The notes under the pieces were generated by a model. It saw nothing but the letters and a program-made list of their open reading frames with translations, made no database searches and had not been told where the DNA came from. A stretch of DNA of 64,000 nt from JACDAE01 sp963717195 (GTDB lineage Bacteria > Chloroflexota > Ktedonobacteria > Ktedonobacterales > Ktedonobacteraceae): contig CAVQVR010000019.1 in NCBI GenBank assembly GCA_963717195.1, positions 1 through 64,000 on the forward strand, given 5' to 3'. Positions 47,061 through 55,905 of the stretch are shown here, piece after piece. Position numbers and translations under genes: made by a program. Position 1 is the stretch's first letter, and each line of letters opens with the position of its first letter.

Positions 47061-48197
47061 TTGCTGCGCCTGCCGTTTGCGCTCCTTGACTGGATACAAC
47101 GACCATTTGTGCACCGCGCCAGGACGCAGCCACGTTCAATTGTTGTCATCAAGCCCTGCTGCCTGGGCGATCTGATCATGACAACGCCACTGTTGGAAGT
47201 ACTTCACCATAATTACCCCCAGGCCCGCATCACTTATGTAGCGGGGAGCTGGTCAAAAGTGATTGTGGAACATGTGCCAGCAGTCGACCATGTCATCGAT
47301 TGTGGAACAGTCGGTATCCCTGGTCGCTACACGTTGCGAGATTATCTGCGCCTGGCACAACTCCTGCGACGCGCTTCCTTCGATCTGGCCTTCGTGCTTG
47401 ATCGTTCGCCAATGTTGACTCTGTTGCCCTGGCTTGCAGACGTGCCACGCCGGGTAGGGCCAGATAGTCTGGGTCGTGGTTTCTCATTAACGGATCGAGT
47501 AGTAGTTTCAGCAGCGCCGCAACAATTGCAGCATCAGGCCGAAATCTACCTCGGCCTGGCACGCGCAATTGGTCTGTTAGTTGACTCTCCACACATGAGC
47601 TTCATTCCCACACCCGAGGAGCGGCAGAAGATCTCACCGGATAGTCATCTCAGAGCCGCTGTTTTCCCTGGAGGAGGAAGCAATCCAGGTATGCAACTGA
47701 CCGCAAAACGCTGGCCGCTGGAACGCTACAGAGAGATCGTACGCCGCCTCGTGCTGGAACGCGACATGCACGTGCTCCTGATTGGAGGACCAGACGATAA
47801 AGTACTCACACAAACACTCATGGAAGGCCTGGACGTGCCAGATGGAACGGTAACCGATCTGGCAGGTAAAACCAGTTTCGGTATAATGGCCGCGTATCTT
47901 GAAGCCTGTGCGCTCTTCATCGGCAATGACAGTAGTCCTATGCATCTGGCTGCTGCTGTTGGCACTCCAGTCATCGCTATCTTTGGTCCAACCAGTCCAC
48001 AGGAATATGGTCCCTACCCTCCCAACGATCCGCGGCATATAGCGCTCTGGCGTCATCCCACTGGCCAACCTTGCTTTTTCCTGGGGAAAATGCAACCATG
48101 CGTCAACTGTACCTGTATGCAGGCAGTGACCATTGATGACGTCTGGGCCGCTGTAGAACGCCTCATCCCCACTACGCACAATGAGGTGATGCAATGA
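47061..48197 (+). CDS. Glycosyltransferase family 9 (heptosyltransferase-like), copy 1
   Basis: About 378 residues of the GT-B fold. SIVVIKPCCLGDLIMTTPLL is the hallmark N-terminal donor-site loop and FIGNDSSPMHLAAAVGTPVI the C-terminal nucleotide-sugar motif. GT9 enzymes transfer heptose or related sugars. The start is uncertain: TTG at 47061 has no ribosome site, while a CTG at 47022 lies just after GGAGGAG, overlaps the upstream stop and would add a natural MKLRQHIITS start. A Cys-rich end (QPCVNCTCMQ) is typical of some members. Confidence 0.88.
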   Translation: MLRLPFALLDWIQRPFVHRARTQPRSIVVIKPCCLGDLIMTTPLLEVLHHNYPQARITYVAGSWSKVIVEHVPAVDHVIDCGTVGIPGRYTLRDYLRLAQLLRRASFDLAFVLDRSPMLTLLPWLADVPRRVGPDSLGRGFSLTDRVVVSAAPQQLQHQAEIYLGLARAIGLLVDSPHMSFIPTPEERQKISPDSHLRAAVFPGGGSNPGMQLTAKRWPLERYREIVRRLVLERDMHVLLIGGPDDKVLTQTLMEGLDVPDGTVTDLAGKTSFGIMAAYLEACALFIGNDSSPMHLAAAVGTPVIAIFGPTSPQEYGPYPPNDPRHIALWRHPTGQPCFFLGKMQPCVNCTCMQAVTIDDVWAAVERLIPTTHNEVMQ

Positions 48198-49477
48198 ACG
48201 CAAAACGGATATTGAGAACACTGATACTTTTTCTGGTTCGCATCATAGGTGCCCCAGGAGCCTATCATGCCACAAGGCGCATACGCCGTAAAGCATCTAG
48301 CAGACCACGCATCTTAGTCATCCGTCCCGATCATCTTGGCGACCTGGTACTCACGACACCTGTGTTAAATGCCTTGAAAGAGCATGCGCTGGACGCCCAT
48401 ATTACGATGATGGTGGGCCCCTGGTCACGTGATGTAGTCGCCCAACACCCGGCCATTGAGCATATTCTCACCTGCCCATTTCCCGGTTTCCAGCGTGCAG
48501 CCCAGCAACCGCTGGCCCCTTACAAATTGCTCTTTCAGACGGCCCGCCAACTCAAAAGTGCACAATACGATCTTGCCATTAACTTACGTTACGACTTCTG
48601 GTGGGGCGCAGCACTCATCTATCTGGCTGGCATTCCGCGCCGCGTTGGCTATGCTATTCAGCCCGGTAAGCAGTTTGTTAACTATGCGCTGGAGTTCCCA
48701 CACCCTGAACATGCCACTGCTTCCAATCTGCGCCTTACCAGTGCAGGGCTACAAGCTATTGGCTACAAGAAATTAGAAGAACCTTATACCCCGGATCGCT
48801 ATCCTCTGCACTTTGCAGCGACGGATGAGGAACATAGATGGGTAGATGAGCGGCTGGCAGAAGCCAGTATTCCTCCAGAAGTACCTGTAGTTGTCATTCA
48901 TCCTGGAACAGGTGCAGCAGTCAAACTATGGCGCACTGAAGCATGGTCGGGTTGCGCCAATAGAATTACCAGCACCTGGCCATCTTCGCAACAGGTACAC
49001 ATCGTGCTCACAGGCAGTAAATCAGAACGCCCAATGCTCGAAGAGATCGCACACAGAATGGAGACAACGCCATTGATCTTGAGTGAGATGACCGCCGGGC
49101 AGTTAGCGGCGGTACTGAAACGTGCAGTACTGGTACTCGGTGTCGATAGTGGTCCCCTCCATCTTGCAGTAGCGCAGGATACACCGACAGTACAACTCTT
49201 CGGACCAACTGACGAACGTGTTTTTGGCCCATGGGGTATGCTAGAGCAACATATCGTGATCAGGGCAACACAAAAATGTCCCGGCTGCCCGGCAATACCA
49301 TGTGGGCGTCTTGACTTTAGGGCTGAGGAAGTGAGCCTGCATCCTTGCGTGCGCCTGATTCCGGAACAGCAAATCGATGAGGCTATTACGCAATTGATCG
49401 CCAGGACATGCCCCCTACTCCAAATTCCAGCGGTTTTCCCCTCGAAGGATAAAAACTCGCACGAGCGAGGGTCTTGA
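48194..49477 (+). CDS. Glycosyltransferase family 9, copy 2
   Basis: 427 residues. ILVIRPDHLGDLVLTTPVL marks the N-terminal motif and VLGVDSGPLHLAVAQDTPTV the C-terminal one. It overlaps the previous gene by ATGA. The sequence CPGCPAIPCG near residue 360 is a further conserved Cys feature shared with copies 1, 3 and 4. Its 3' end contains the promoter of the next gene. Confidence 0.9.
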   Translation: MNAKRILRTLILFLVRIIGAPGAYHATRRIRRKASSRPRILVIRPDHLGDLVLTTPVLNALKEHALDAHITMMVGPWSRDVVAQHPAIEHILTCPFPGFQRAAQQPLAPYKLLFQTARQLKSAQYDLAINLRYDFWWGAALIYLAGIPRRVGYAIQPGKQFVNYALEFPHPEHATASNLRLTSAGLQAIGYKKLEEPYTPDRYPLHFAATDEEHRWVDERLAEASIPPEVPVVVIHPGTGAAVKLWRTEAWSGCANRITSTWPSSQQVHIVLTGSKSERPMLEEIAHRMETTPLILSEMTAGQLAAVLKRAVLVLGVDSGPLHLAVAQDTPTVQLFGPTDERVFGPWGMLEQHIVIRATQKCPGCPAIPCGRLDFRAEEVSLHPCVRLIPEQQIDEAITQLIARTCPLLQIPAVFPSKDKNSHERGS

Positions 49478-49502
49478 AAGTTTCTTGCTATACCTCTATA
49501 AT
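49474..49502 (+). promoter_or_regulatory. Internal promoter before GT9 copy 3
   Basis: TTGAAA at 49474-49479 and TATAAT at 49497-49502 with a 17-base spacer; the -35 overlaps the end of GT9 copy 2. It lets the second half of the cluster be transcribed separately. Confidence 0.65.
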
Positions 49503-49545
49503 GCAGGCGAAAGGCTTCTTGGCCTCCTATTTCTGAGGGTTAAAA

Positions 49546-50856
49546 ATGGCACAATTACCACAAGCAACTTCGCTTGACGAATATGGCTACCCGCCGCGTC
49601 CAGATGCGCAGCGACAATTGCGCAATAGAAGCGTTCGTATGAGTAAACGCATTTTACGCATCGGCATTACTGCCTTTATGAGTATTGTGGGGACATTTCT
49701 ATGGCTACGTCGTATTGGTAAGCGCTATCCATCACTACGATCACAAAGCTTTTCTCCCAGGCGCATACTGGTGATTCGCCTTGATCTGATCGGCGATCTT
49801 GTTCTTTCGCTGACCGTCGTTCACCTGCTCAGGCGCACCTATCCCGATGCAGAGATTGATCTGCTGGCACTTCCTTCAAGCGCGAAGATTGCAGCCAGTG
49901 ATCCAGACCTGGATGAGATCATTACCTACGATCCTAATATCTGGCGGAGGCCACAGGCACTGTTACGTCCCGAAAACTGGAGCGCATTGGGAGCATTGCG
50001 CAAACGCCTGCATGCACGTCACTATGATCTTGCGGTGAACGTTTTTGGGAACTGGGGAGCTGTGCTGGCAGTACTCAGCGGAGCACCACGCAGCGTTGGC
50101 TTCGCGGGCGAGGCATATCCAGGTTTCATAACTGATAGTGTGCCCGGTCGCCACTGGGACAATCCCAGTATACCCTTGCACGAGGTAGATTATTGTCTCC
50201 AACTCGCCCAGGCTGGCGGTGCCAGTATTACTCCTGCTGATCGTATTCCACATCTTGCAGTCGATCCCCAGGCACGCCAGCAGATTGAGCAATTACTATC
50301 ACAAGAAGGGATACAATCCGGTAACACACTCATTGCTTGCCACGTCAGTTCAAACAATGGGCAATCCAAGCGCTGGCCTGTTCCATATTGGGCAACATTG
50401 ATTGATCGCCTGATCCGTGAAGATGGAGATAGCGTTGTACTGACGGGCGCACAGAACGATTTAGCGCTTATTGAATTAATCCTGCGGCGTACCCATGAAC
50501 GCCCCATCAACCTGGCCGGAAAAACCAGTTTGACGCAGCTCGCGGCACTCCTACAACGTGCCGATCTAGTCATCACAGGCGATAGTGGACCTATGCATAT
50601 TGCAGCAGCCGTTGGTACTCCTCTCATCGCCATTCACGGTCCTACCAATCCGGTCCATAGTGGCCCTTTGAGTCCGCAGGCAACGGTACTACATAGCGAC
50701 ATCTGGTGCAGTCCATGCTATGATGCAAAAAGCCCGGCGGATTGCCGTTTCTTCACCACGCAATGCATGAAAAATATTGTACCTGACCAGGTACTCACCG
50801 TTATTCACGAGAAATTACAGGACAGACAAGTTGCTAGACAGGAGGCGATTGATTGA
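49546..50856 (+). CDS. Glycosyltransferase family 9, copy 3
   Basis: 436 residues. About 75 residues precede the catalytic core and include a hydrophobic stretch (ILRIGITAFMSIVGTFLWL) that may anchor it to the membrane. Motifs: ILVIRLDLIGDLVLSLTVV and VITGDSGPMHIAAAVGTPLI. GAGGG precedes the ATG. The pattern CSPCYDAKSPADCRFFTTQC near the end may bind metal. Confidence 0.9.
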   Translation: MAQLPQATSLDEYGYPPRPDAQRQLRNRSVRMSKRILRIGITAFMSIVGTFLWLRRIGKRYPSLRSQSFSPRRILVIRLDLIGDLVLSLTVVHLLRRTYPDAEIDLLALPSSAKIAASDPDLDEIITYDPNIWRRPQALLRPENWSALGALRKRLHARHYDLAVNVFGNWGAVLAVLSGAPRSVGFAGEAYPGFITDSVPGRHWDNPSIPLHEVDYCLQLAQAGGASITPADRIPHLAVDPQARQQIEQLLSQEGIQSGNTLIACHVSSNNGQSKRWPVPYWATLIDRLIREDGDSVVLTGAQNDLALIELILRRTHERPINLAGKTSLTQLAALLQRADLVITGDSGPMHIAAAVGTPLIAIHGPTNPVHSGPLSPQATVLHSDIWCSPCYDAKSPADCRFFTTQCMKNIVPDQVLTVIHEKLQDRQVARQEAID

Positions 50857-51689
50857 ACGAGATCAGGCAAGAACTTTCAACCGTAGAACAAAACAAAATC
50901 ATAGAGGCCATGGAAGCAAACTTCGCTGAAGAAATGGCAAGCATGGCTCGTGCGCTCCCAGAGGGTGAATTGCACGAGGATTCCGAAATGAGCTGGTTCT
51001 TCACCGGACGTTCCGGCTTCAACGGCGTATTGCGCACCAGCATAAACAGTACCGACAAAACCTCTATTGATGCCCGCATCAGCGAGATGCTGGCTTACTT
51101 TCAAGAACGAAAAGTACAGATAGGCTGGCCCGTTGGTCCCCTGGCACAACCCACCAATATCACCTCTTTTCTAGAAGCTCACGGCCTTACCTATAGAAGC
51201 AGCCACTATCCCATGGCACTGGATATGCTTACGCGTTGGGGACAGGTCAACGTACATGTGCCAGGGTTGACTATTGAGGAGATCGTGGACTACGAGACAT
51301 TAAAGCAGTGGCGCTCGCTCACAGTTCTCGGCTTTGAGAGCTCAGAAGAGATTGGACAGACATACTACGAAGCGTACTCTAGAGCAGGCTTTGGTGACGG
51401 CCATCCATGGCATCATTACATAGCGTGGCTGCATGGTCAACCTGTCGCCATCGCTTCGTTACTCCTCCATGCCGGAGTTGCAGGGCTTTACGGTATCACA
51501 ACACACCCGGATGTACGACGCAAGGGCATTGGCACCGCTATAACCACCTACCTCCTCCACGAGGCGCAAAGATTCGGCTACCGGATAGCCATCCTTTCGC
51601 CCTCTGAGATGGGTATAAACATCTATCGCCATCTTGGGTTTCAGGAATATTACAAAACCGATTTTTACCGCTGGAGCCCTGGCAAATGA
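50853..51689 (+). CDS. GNAT-family N-acetyltransferase
   Basis: 278 residues beginning at a TTG that overlaps the previous stop (TTGA), behind CAGGAGG. The C-terminal half has the acetyl-CoA motif GLYGITTHPDVRRKGIGTAI (R-R-x-G-x-G near residues 226-231) and ends YRHLGFQEYYKTDFYRW, a usual GNAT closing strand. The N-terminal half is a related but degenerate GNAT-like or substrate domain. Placed between GT9 genes it may acetylate an envelope sugar (inference). Confidence 0.88.
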   Translation: MNEIRQELSTVEQNKIIEAMEANFAEEMASMARALPEGELHEDSEMSWFFTGRSGFNGVLRTSINSTDKTSIDARISEMLAYFQERKVQIGWPVGPLAQPTNITSFLEAHGLTYRSSHYPMALDMLTRWGQVNVHVPGLTIEEIVDYETLKQWRSLTVLGFESSEEIGQTYYEAYSRAGFGDGHPWHHYIAWLHGQPVAIASLLLHAGVAGLYGITTHPDVRRKGIGTAITTYLLHEAQRFGYRIAILSPSEMGINIYRHLGFQEYYKTDFYRWSPGK

Positions 51690-51696
51690 GTAAAAA

Positions 51697-52887
51697 ATGA
51701 CTACACCATCTACCCATCATCACAAACATATTACGTTGGCAGCCGACGCCCACATCCTGGTAGTCAAGCTCGCAGGGATCGGAGACCTGCTCCTGGCCAC
51801 ACCTGCACTGCGTGCACTGCGTGAGACCTATCCGCAGGCACGCATCGACCTGCTGGTCACTCCCGATTCGGCGGGCCTACTGGATGGCTGGGAAGTCATC
51901 AACAACATTATCGTGCTGGATAAATATCTCTTCGACTCGCCACAACAAATGGTTGTGCACCCGGCGATCATGCTGCGCCTGGCAACGCTATGGAATACGC
52001 TCCGTGCAGGTCACTACGATGCCGTTCTCCTGCTGCATCACCTCACATTGCCTTTTGGCCGCCTCAAACACCAGGCGCTCATGCGTGCAACAGGCGCAAA
52101 ATGGCGCGTCGGGCTTGACAACGGTCACGGCTGGTTCTTAAATGTGCGCGTCCTGGACAACGGTTTCGGAGCCATGCACGAGGCTGAGTACAGCATGGCA
52201 ATCGCCGAGGCGGTAGGAGCAAACATACTCAATAAGAAGCTCCATGTCCCCATGAGCGAAATAGAACGGGCGCAGGCGCATCTGCTCGTCTATGAAGAAG
52301 CTATACCCAACGTTCATCAGGGGCCTCTTATCGCCTTTCATCCCGGTAGCGGCGGCTACAGCACCGCCCGGCGCTGGGAACCAGAGCGTTTCGCGCACCT
52401 GGCCGACAGGCTCTTTTCTGATGTGGGTGGACAATTGCTGCTGCTCGGTGGGCCTGAAGAAGCCGACCTGCATCAACAGATTATGCGTATGATGCAATCA
52501 ACTATGCCCGTGCGCAGCCTTGCTGGAAAAGGCAACATCAAAGTTGCAGCGGCAGTGCTGGAACTGGTAGACCTGTTTGTGGGCAACGACTCAGCTCTGA
52601 TGCACCTGGCTGCTGCCGTTGGCACTCCAACCGTCGCCATCTTTGGTCTCTCGAACTTCAAAGCCTGGGGACCTTATACTGGAGATACAGCGCAAAAACA
52701 CGCTGCCGTCGTGCATCTTGATTTACCATGCATGCCCTGTTTCTATCATGGCCACCTCCTGGGAACACCAGAAGGATGCGCCACCCGCGACTGCCTGGCG
52801 CAGTTGGGAGTGGACCCGGTCGCGGTAGCAGCAAGACGATTGTTGAAAGAGAACGGAACATGGCGCGAAAAAGAAATCTCGAAGTAG
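51697..52887 (+). CDS. Glycosyltransferase family 9, copy 4
   Basis: 396 residues. ILVVKLAGIGDLLLATPALR is the N-terminal motif and LFVGNDSALMHLAAAVGTPT the C-terminal one. It follows the GNAT gene by seven bases. Its end overlaps the next gene's start by 28 bases, indicating tight coupling. CMPCFYHGHLLGTPEGCATR near 345 repeats the cysteine feature of the other copies. Confidence 0.9.
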   Translation: MTTPSTHHHKHITLAADAHILVVKLAGIGDLLLATPALRALRETYPQARIDLLVTPDSAGLLDGWEVINNIIVLDKYLFDSPQQMVVHPAIMLRLATLWNTLRAGHYDAVLLLHHLTLPFGRLKHQALMRATGAKWRVGLDNGHGWFLNVRVLDNGFGAMHEAEYSMAIAEAVGANILNKKLHVPMSEIERAQAHLLVYEEAIPNVHQGPLIAFHPGSGGYSTARRWEPERFAHLADRLFSDVGGQLLLLGGPEEADLHQQIMRMMQSTMPVRSLAGKGNIKVAAAVLELVDLFVGNDSALMHLAAAVGTPTVAIFGLSNFKAWGPYTGDTAQKHAAVVHLDLPCMPCFYHGHLLGTPEGCATRDCLAQLGVDPVAVAARRLLKENGTWREKEISK

Positions 52888-54140
52888 ATACCAGCAAATA
52901 TGAACTTACAGTATTCTTAGCAACCTACACACCAGAAGAATACGAAAAACTGTTACTTGTGGCTGACGATACAGACGATCTAGAACCGCTATGGGAAGAT
53001 TGGCGTAGAGAAGTGCAAAAGGTCGTCGGGTCTTTACTTGCACAAAATATGAAGTACGTGGAAGTACCTATCAAGGTAGATAAGTTAGCACAATTTTGTC
53101 TAGAAAATAACTTGCCGAATAATAGCGAGACGCGTTCCAAATTCGCGATGTATCTAGGAAAGAAACAAAAGCAACCAGAGCAAATAACCGCTGATATTCC
53201 CCTCATTATCGATGCTGATCCAGTACACGAAAATGATGACGATACGATACATTCTTATCCGGAACCTTTAGACAAACTACTTACCTACGGCACACCAGAA
53301 TCTGTAGATGTGGAAAACTGGCCTGACTATCTTGCGCCAGGCATCACAAAAGAACATATTCCCGCTCTGCTACGTATGATTGCAGATCCGGGATTACGTA
53401 CCAGTGACCCGAAAGAGGATGATCCGAAATACTGGGCTGCCGTCCACGCATGGCGAACATTAGGGCAACTCCGGGATGCTTCAGCAGTTGAATCATTATT
53501 ACAACAAACAGAAGATTTATTTGACGACACAACAGGCTTTGGCGATTGGGCAATAGAGGAACTACCAGATATCTACGAAGCTATTGGCCCAGTTGCTATT
53601 CCCATCCTCACTAGATGTATAGCTGATCCATCATGGCCAGTTAACACACGTATCAACGCAATGACCGGACTGACGAAAATCACTACAAAGTATCCTGAGC
53701 ACAGGGACGAAACCGTTATCTTTTTGACTGAACAGCTGGAGGACTTCGCACAAAACGATCCAGAGATTAACGGTTATCTTATCGCAAACCTGACGGAATT
53801 AAAAGCTGTAGAGACATTACCGATTATCCAAAAAGCCTTTGTAGATGGAAATGTAGACACCTTCCTGATCGATCTGAAATACGTAGAAGAGGAATTTGGA
53901 CTAAGGGAGCGTCCTGAACCTGCTTTTACTGATTTGAATAGCTTCCTGCAAAAACTTTCTCAGTCACAGGGTCAGGAAGACGCTACGTCTGTCAGCCAGG
54001 CTCCTCCTCAGCCTCATGTTCATAAGAATTTTCCACCTACCCGTAGCAGTTCTCCACCCCGAGGAGGCAAGAGCAAAGTGACGAAAAAGGCGAAAGCGAA
54101 GATGGAAAAGAAGTCGCGCAAGAAAAATCTTGGGAAATAG
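52860..54140 (+). CDS. HEAT-like helical repeat protein with Lys-rich tail
   Basis: 426 residues from the ATG at 52860; a longer frame from 52728 lies inside the GT9 gene and is rejected. Residues about 170-360 show HEAT-like helical pairs (ALLRMIADPGLR, AVHAWRTLGQLRDASAVESL, AIPILTRCIADPSWPVNTRI). The last 40 residues are Ser/Pro/Lys-rich (TKKAKAKMEKKSRKKN), suitable for binding RNA, DNA or an acidic polymer. The codons become more AT-rich than in the GT9 genes. Function unknown. Confidence 0.75.
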   Translation: MARKRNLEVDTSKYELTVFLATYTPEEYEKLLLVADDTDDLEPLWEDWRREVQKVVGSLLAQNMKYVEVPIKVDKLAQFCLENNLPNNSETRSKFAMYLGKKQKQPEQITADIPLIIDADPVHENDDDTIHSYPEPLDKLLTYGTPESVDVENWPDYLAPGITKEHIPALLRMIADPGLRTSDPKEDDPKYWAAVHAWRTLGQLRDASAVESLLQQTEDLFDDTTGFGDWAIEELPDIYEAIGPVAIPILTRCIADPSWPVNTRINAMTGLTKITTKYPEHRDETVIFLTEQLEDFAQNDPEINGYLIANLTELKAVETLPIIQKAFVDGNVDTFLIDLKYVEEEFGLRERPEPAFTDLNSFLQKLSQSQGQEDATSVSQAPPQPHVHKNFPPTRSSSPPRGGKSKVTKKAKAKMEKKSRKKNLGK

Positions 54141-54209
54141 CCTGGAACATCCTCAATACAAGCAGAACATGACAAGCCTCTCTTGGATCGGTTCTCCGTC
54201 CATTATGAG

Positions 54210-54255
54210 GAAAAGGCGTAAGGGCGTCACCCTGCGTGCGCCCTTACGCCTTTTC
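54210..54255. repeat. Perfect 17-bp hairpin of the GCGTCACC repeat family
   Basis: Arms 54210-54226 and 54239-54255 are exact complements, with AAAAGG at the left and CCTTTT at the right. The loop TCACCCTGCGTG resembles the interior of the 24030-24109 hairpin. It may also terminate the GT9 operon. Confidence 0.8.
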
Positions 54256-54425
54256 TCAACACATCCCCCTGAAGCACGAAGAGCCCCTCCTCTCAATCGC
54301 AAGCACATAGCACTCCCCAATCAATCAAACATGCATAAGATGTAAAACACGCTGCTTGTTGGAAGTCTCAGTATACTGCATAGAGTAGAGCATTTTTCAC
54401 TTTATTCATAGCTACAGAAGGATAT

Positions 54426-54980
54426 ATGCACGTACCAAAGCGTCAGATTTTTCGCGAGAGCGCAATTCAGCATTATATACGAAACAGAGAAAAGGATGTA
54501 TTGCTACGCATTATTCCTTTGCCCATGGCTGTTTTTCTCTGGGTATTGCTGAGTATATTCCTCATGGCCGGCCTATTTGCCTGGAATGAGCGCATTCCCA
54601 CCTACGCTAGCGGAGTTGGCATTGTACAAGCAGACAAAGGAGGAAGCTGCATTGCAGTAGTGTTCCTGCCGGCTGGACCATCTACAACGGTGCATGTGGG
54701 AGAGTCAGTGGGAGTTCAAATTGGAAGCTTGCAGGTACAGGGCAAAGTGATGCAAGTTGAGTCTGCAACGATGAGTCCTGATAATGCACGGGGCCATTTC
54801 CAGTTGCAAGGGCAGAATTCTGCCCTTGTCACGCAGCCTTCGCTTGTTGCACTTGTCAGGCTTAATACCATGGTTCCAGCTTCTACCTATGCAGGCAGTG
54901 CATTGAGTGCTCAAATTGAGGTTGGATCGGAACGCATTCTTTCACAACTACCGTGGATAGGGCAGTTGATTGGCAATTAA
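54426..54980 (+). CDS. HlyD-like membrane fusion protein of the export system
   Basis: 184 residues. One membrane helix (LPMAVFLWVLLSIFLMAGLF, about 32-51) preceded by a cytoplasmic basic stretch, then a beta-rich extracellular part (YASGVGIVQADKGGSCIAVV, VHVGESVGVQIGSLQVQGKV) that resembles the lipoyl/barrel halves of HlyD adaptors without the long hairpin. At about half normal length it is a reduced form. It starts a run with the C39 ABC exporter, so it probably helps that exporter release a peptide. Confidence 0.7.
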   Translation: MHVPKRQIFRESAIQHYIRNREKDVLLRIIPLPMAVFLWVLLSIFLMAGLFAWNERIPTYASGVGIVQADKGGSCIAVVFLPAGPSTTVHVGESVGVQIGSLQVQGKVMQVESATMSPDNARGHFQLQGQNSALVTQPSLVALVRLNTMVPASTYAGSALSAQIEVGSERILSQLPWIGQLIGN

Positions 54981-55008
54981 TTCAGGAAAGATAGAGACCT
55001 TGCAAACT

Positions 55009-55905
55009 ATGCGTGAAAGACAATTTAAAAACCCGGCATACTGGCCTGCGATCCCTTTTGACGAGGATGATATATCTGAAAAACCAACGCTGAAGATGGT
55101 AAAGATAAAACCGGAGGAACTCTCACGGAAGCGTCCCAGGCGCTCGTTGCGAGAGAAATTACGCCGACGACGTGTGCCTCCATTGAGCCAGATGAGCATG
55201 GTTGAATGCGGAGCAGCCTGCCTGGCAATGATTCTCAGCTATTATGGTCGCAAAACTTCTGTATCAGAGGTCAGCACGCACTGCGATATAGGACGCGATG
55301 GACTTTCAGCGCTCAGCATCGTTAAAGCTGCCCGTAGCTATGGCATGCGCGTACGGGCTATATCCCTGCCGCGCAATGACTTTCGCTTTGTACGGCTCCC
55401 TGCGATCATTCACTGGGAGTTCAATCACTTCGTAGTTGTTGAACGCTGGTCTTCCAGGCAGGTCGATATCGTCGATCCAGCAGCAGGCAGGCGTCGCCTC
55501 AGCGCGGAAGAGTTCGATGCAGGTTTTACAGGCATCGCCATTATGCTCGAACCAGGAATACAGTTCAATCGCAAGACGATGCAACGCAAGATCACCCTGC
55601 GTGGTTTCCTGATCCAATATATACATCAGACTCCGCTCACTCTGCTCCAGAATTCTGGGTACCTCGCTCTTCTTGCAAGCGATCGGTCTGATGTCTCCGC
55701 TCCTCTCAAAATTTCTGATCGACGATGTGCTCCCATACAAACAGGCCAGTATCATGACATTGCTGGCCGTGGGTATGATCTTAATCATTTTATCACAGAT
55801 CGTCACATCGCTCCTGAGAGAATGGCTCCTCGCATACCTTCGTGCACGTCTGGATACCCACATGATGGTCAATTTCTTCGAGCACCTGCTCACCTTACCA
55901 TATAG
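55009..55905 (+). CDS. C39 peptidase-ABC exporter, N-terminal part (frameshifted)
   Basis: About 298 residues from ATG 55009; a TTG at 54970 overlapping the previous stop is also possible. The C39 cysteine peptidase domain has its nucleophile in SMVECGAACLAMI (about residue 66), His in FNHFVVVE and Asp in IVDPAAG. Such domains cut leaders after double glycine during export. The frame is correct until LTLLQ (55650), where one extra A at 55651-55652 shifts it; the rest of this frame (NSGYLALLASDRS...) is not transporter sequence. The correct continuation is the next entry. Confidence 0.85.
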   Translation: MRERQFKNPAYWPAIPFDEDDISEKPTLKMVKIKPEELSRKRPRRSLREKLRRRRVPPLSQMSMVECGAACLAMILSYYGRKTSVSEVSTHCDIGRDGLSALSIVKAARSYGMRVRAISLPRNDFRFVRLPAIIHWEFNHFVVVERWSSRQVDIVDPAAGRRRLSAEEFDAGFTGIAIMLEPGIQFNRKTMQRKITLRGFLIQYIHQTPLTLLQNSGYLALLASDRSDVSAPLKISDRRCAPIQTGQYHDIAGRGYDLNHFITDRHIAPERMAPRIPSCTSGYPHDGQFLRAPAHLTI

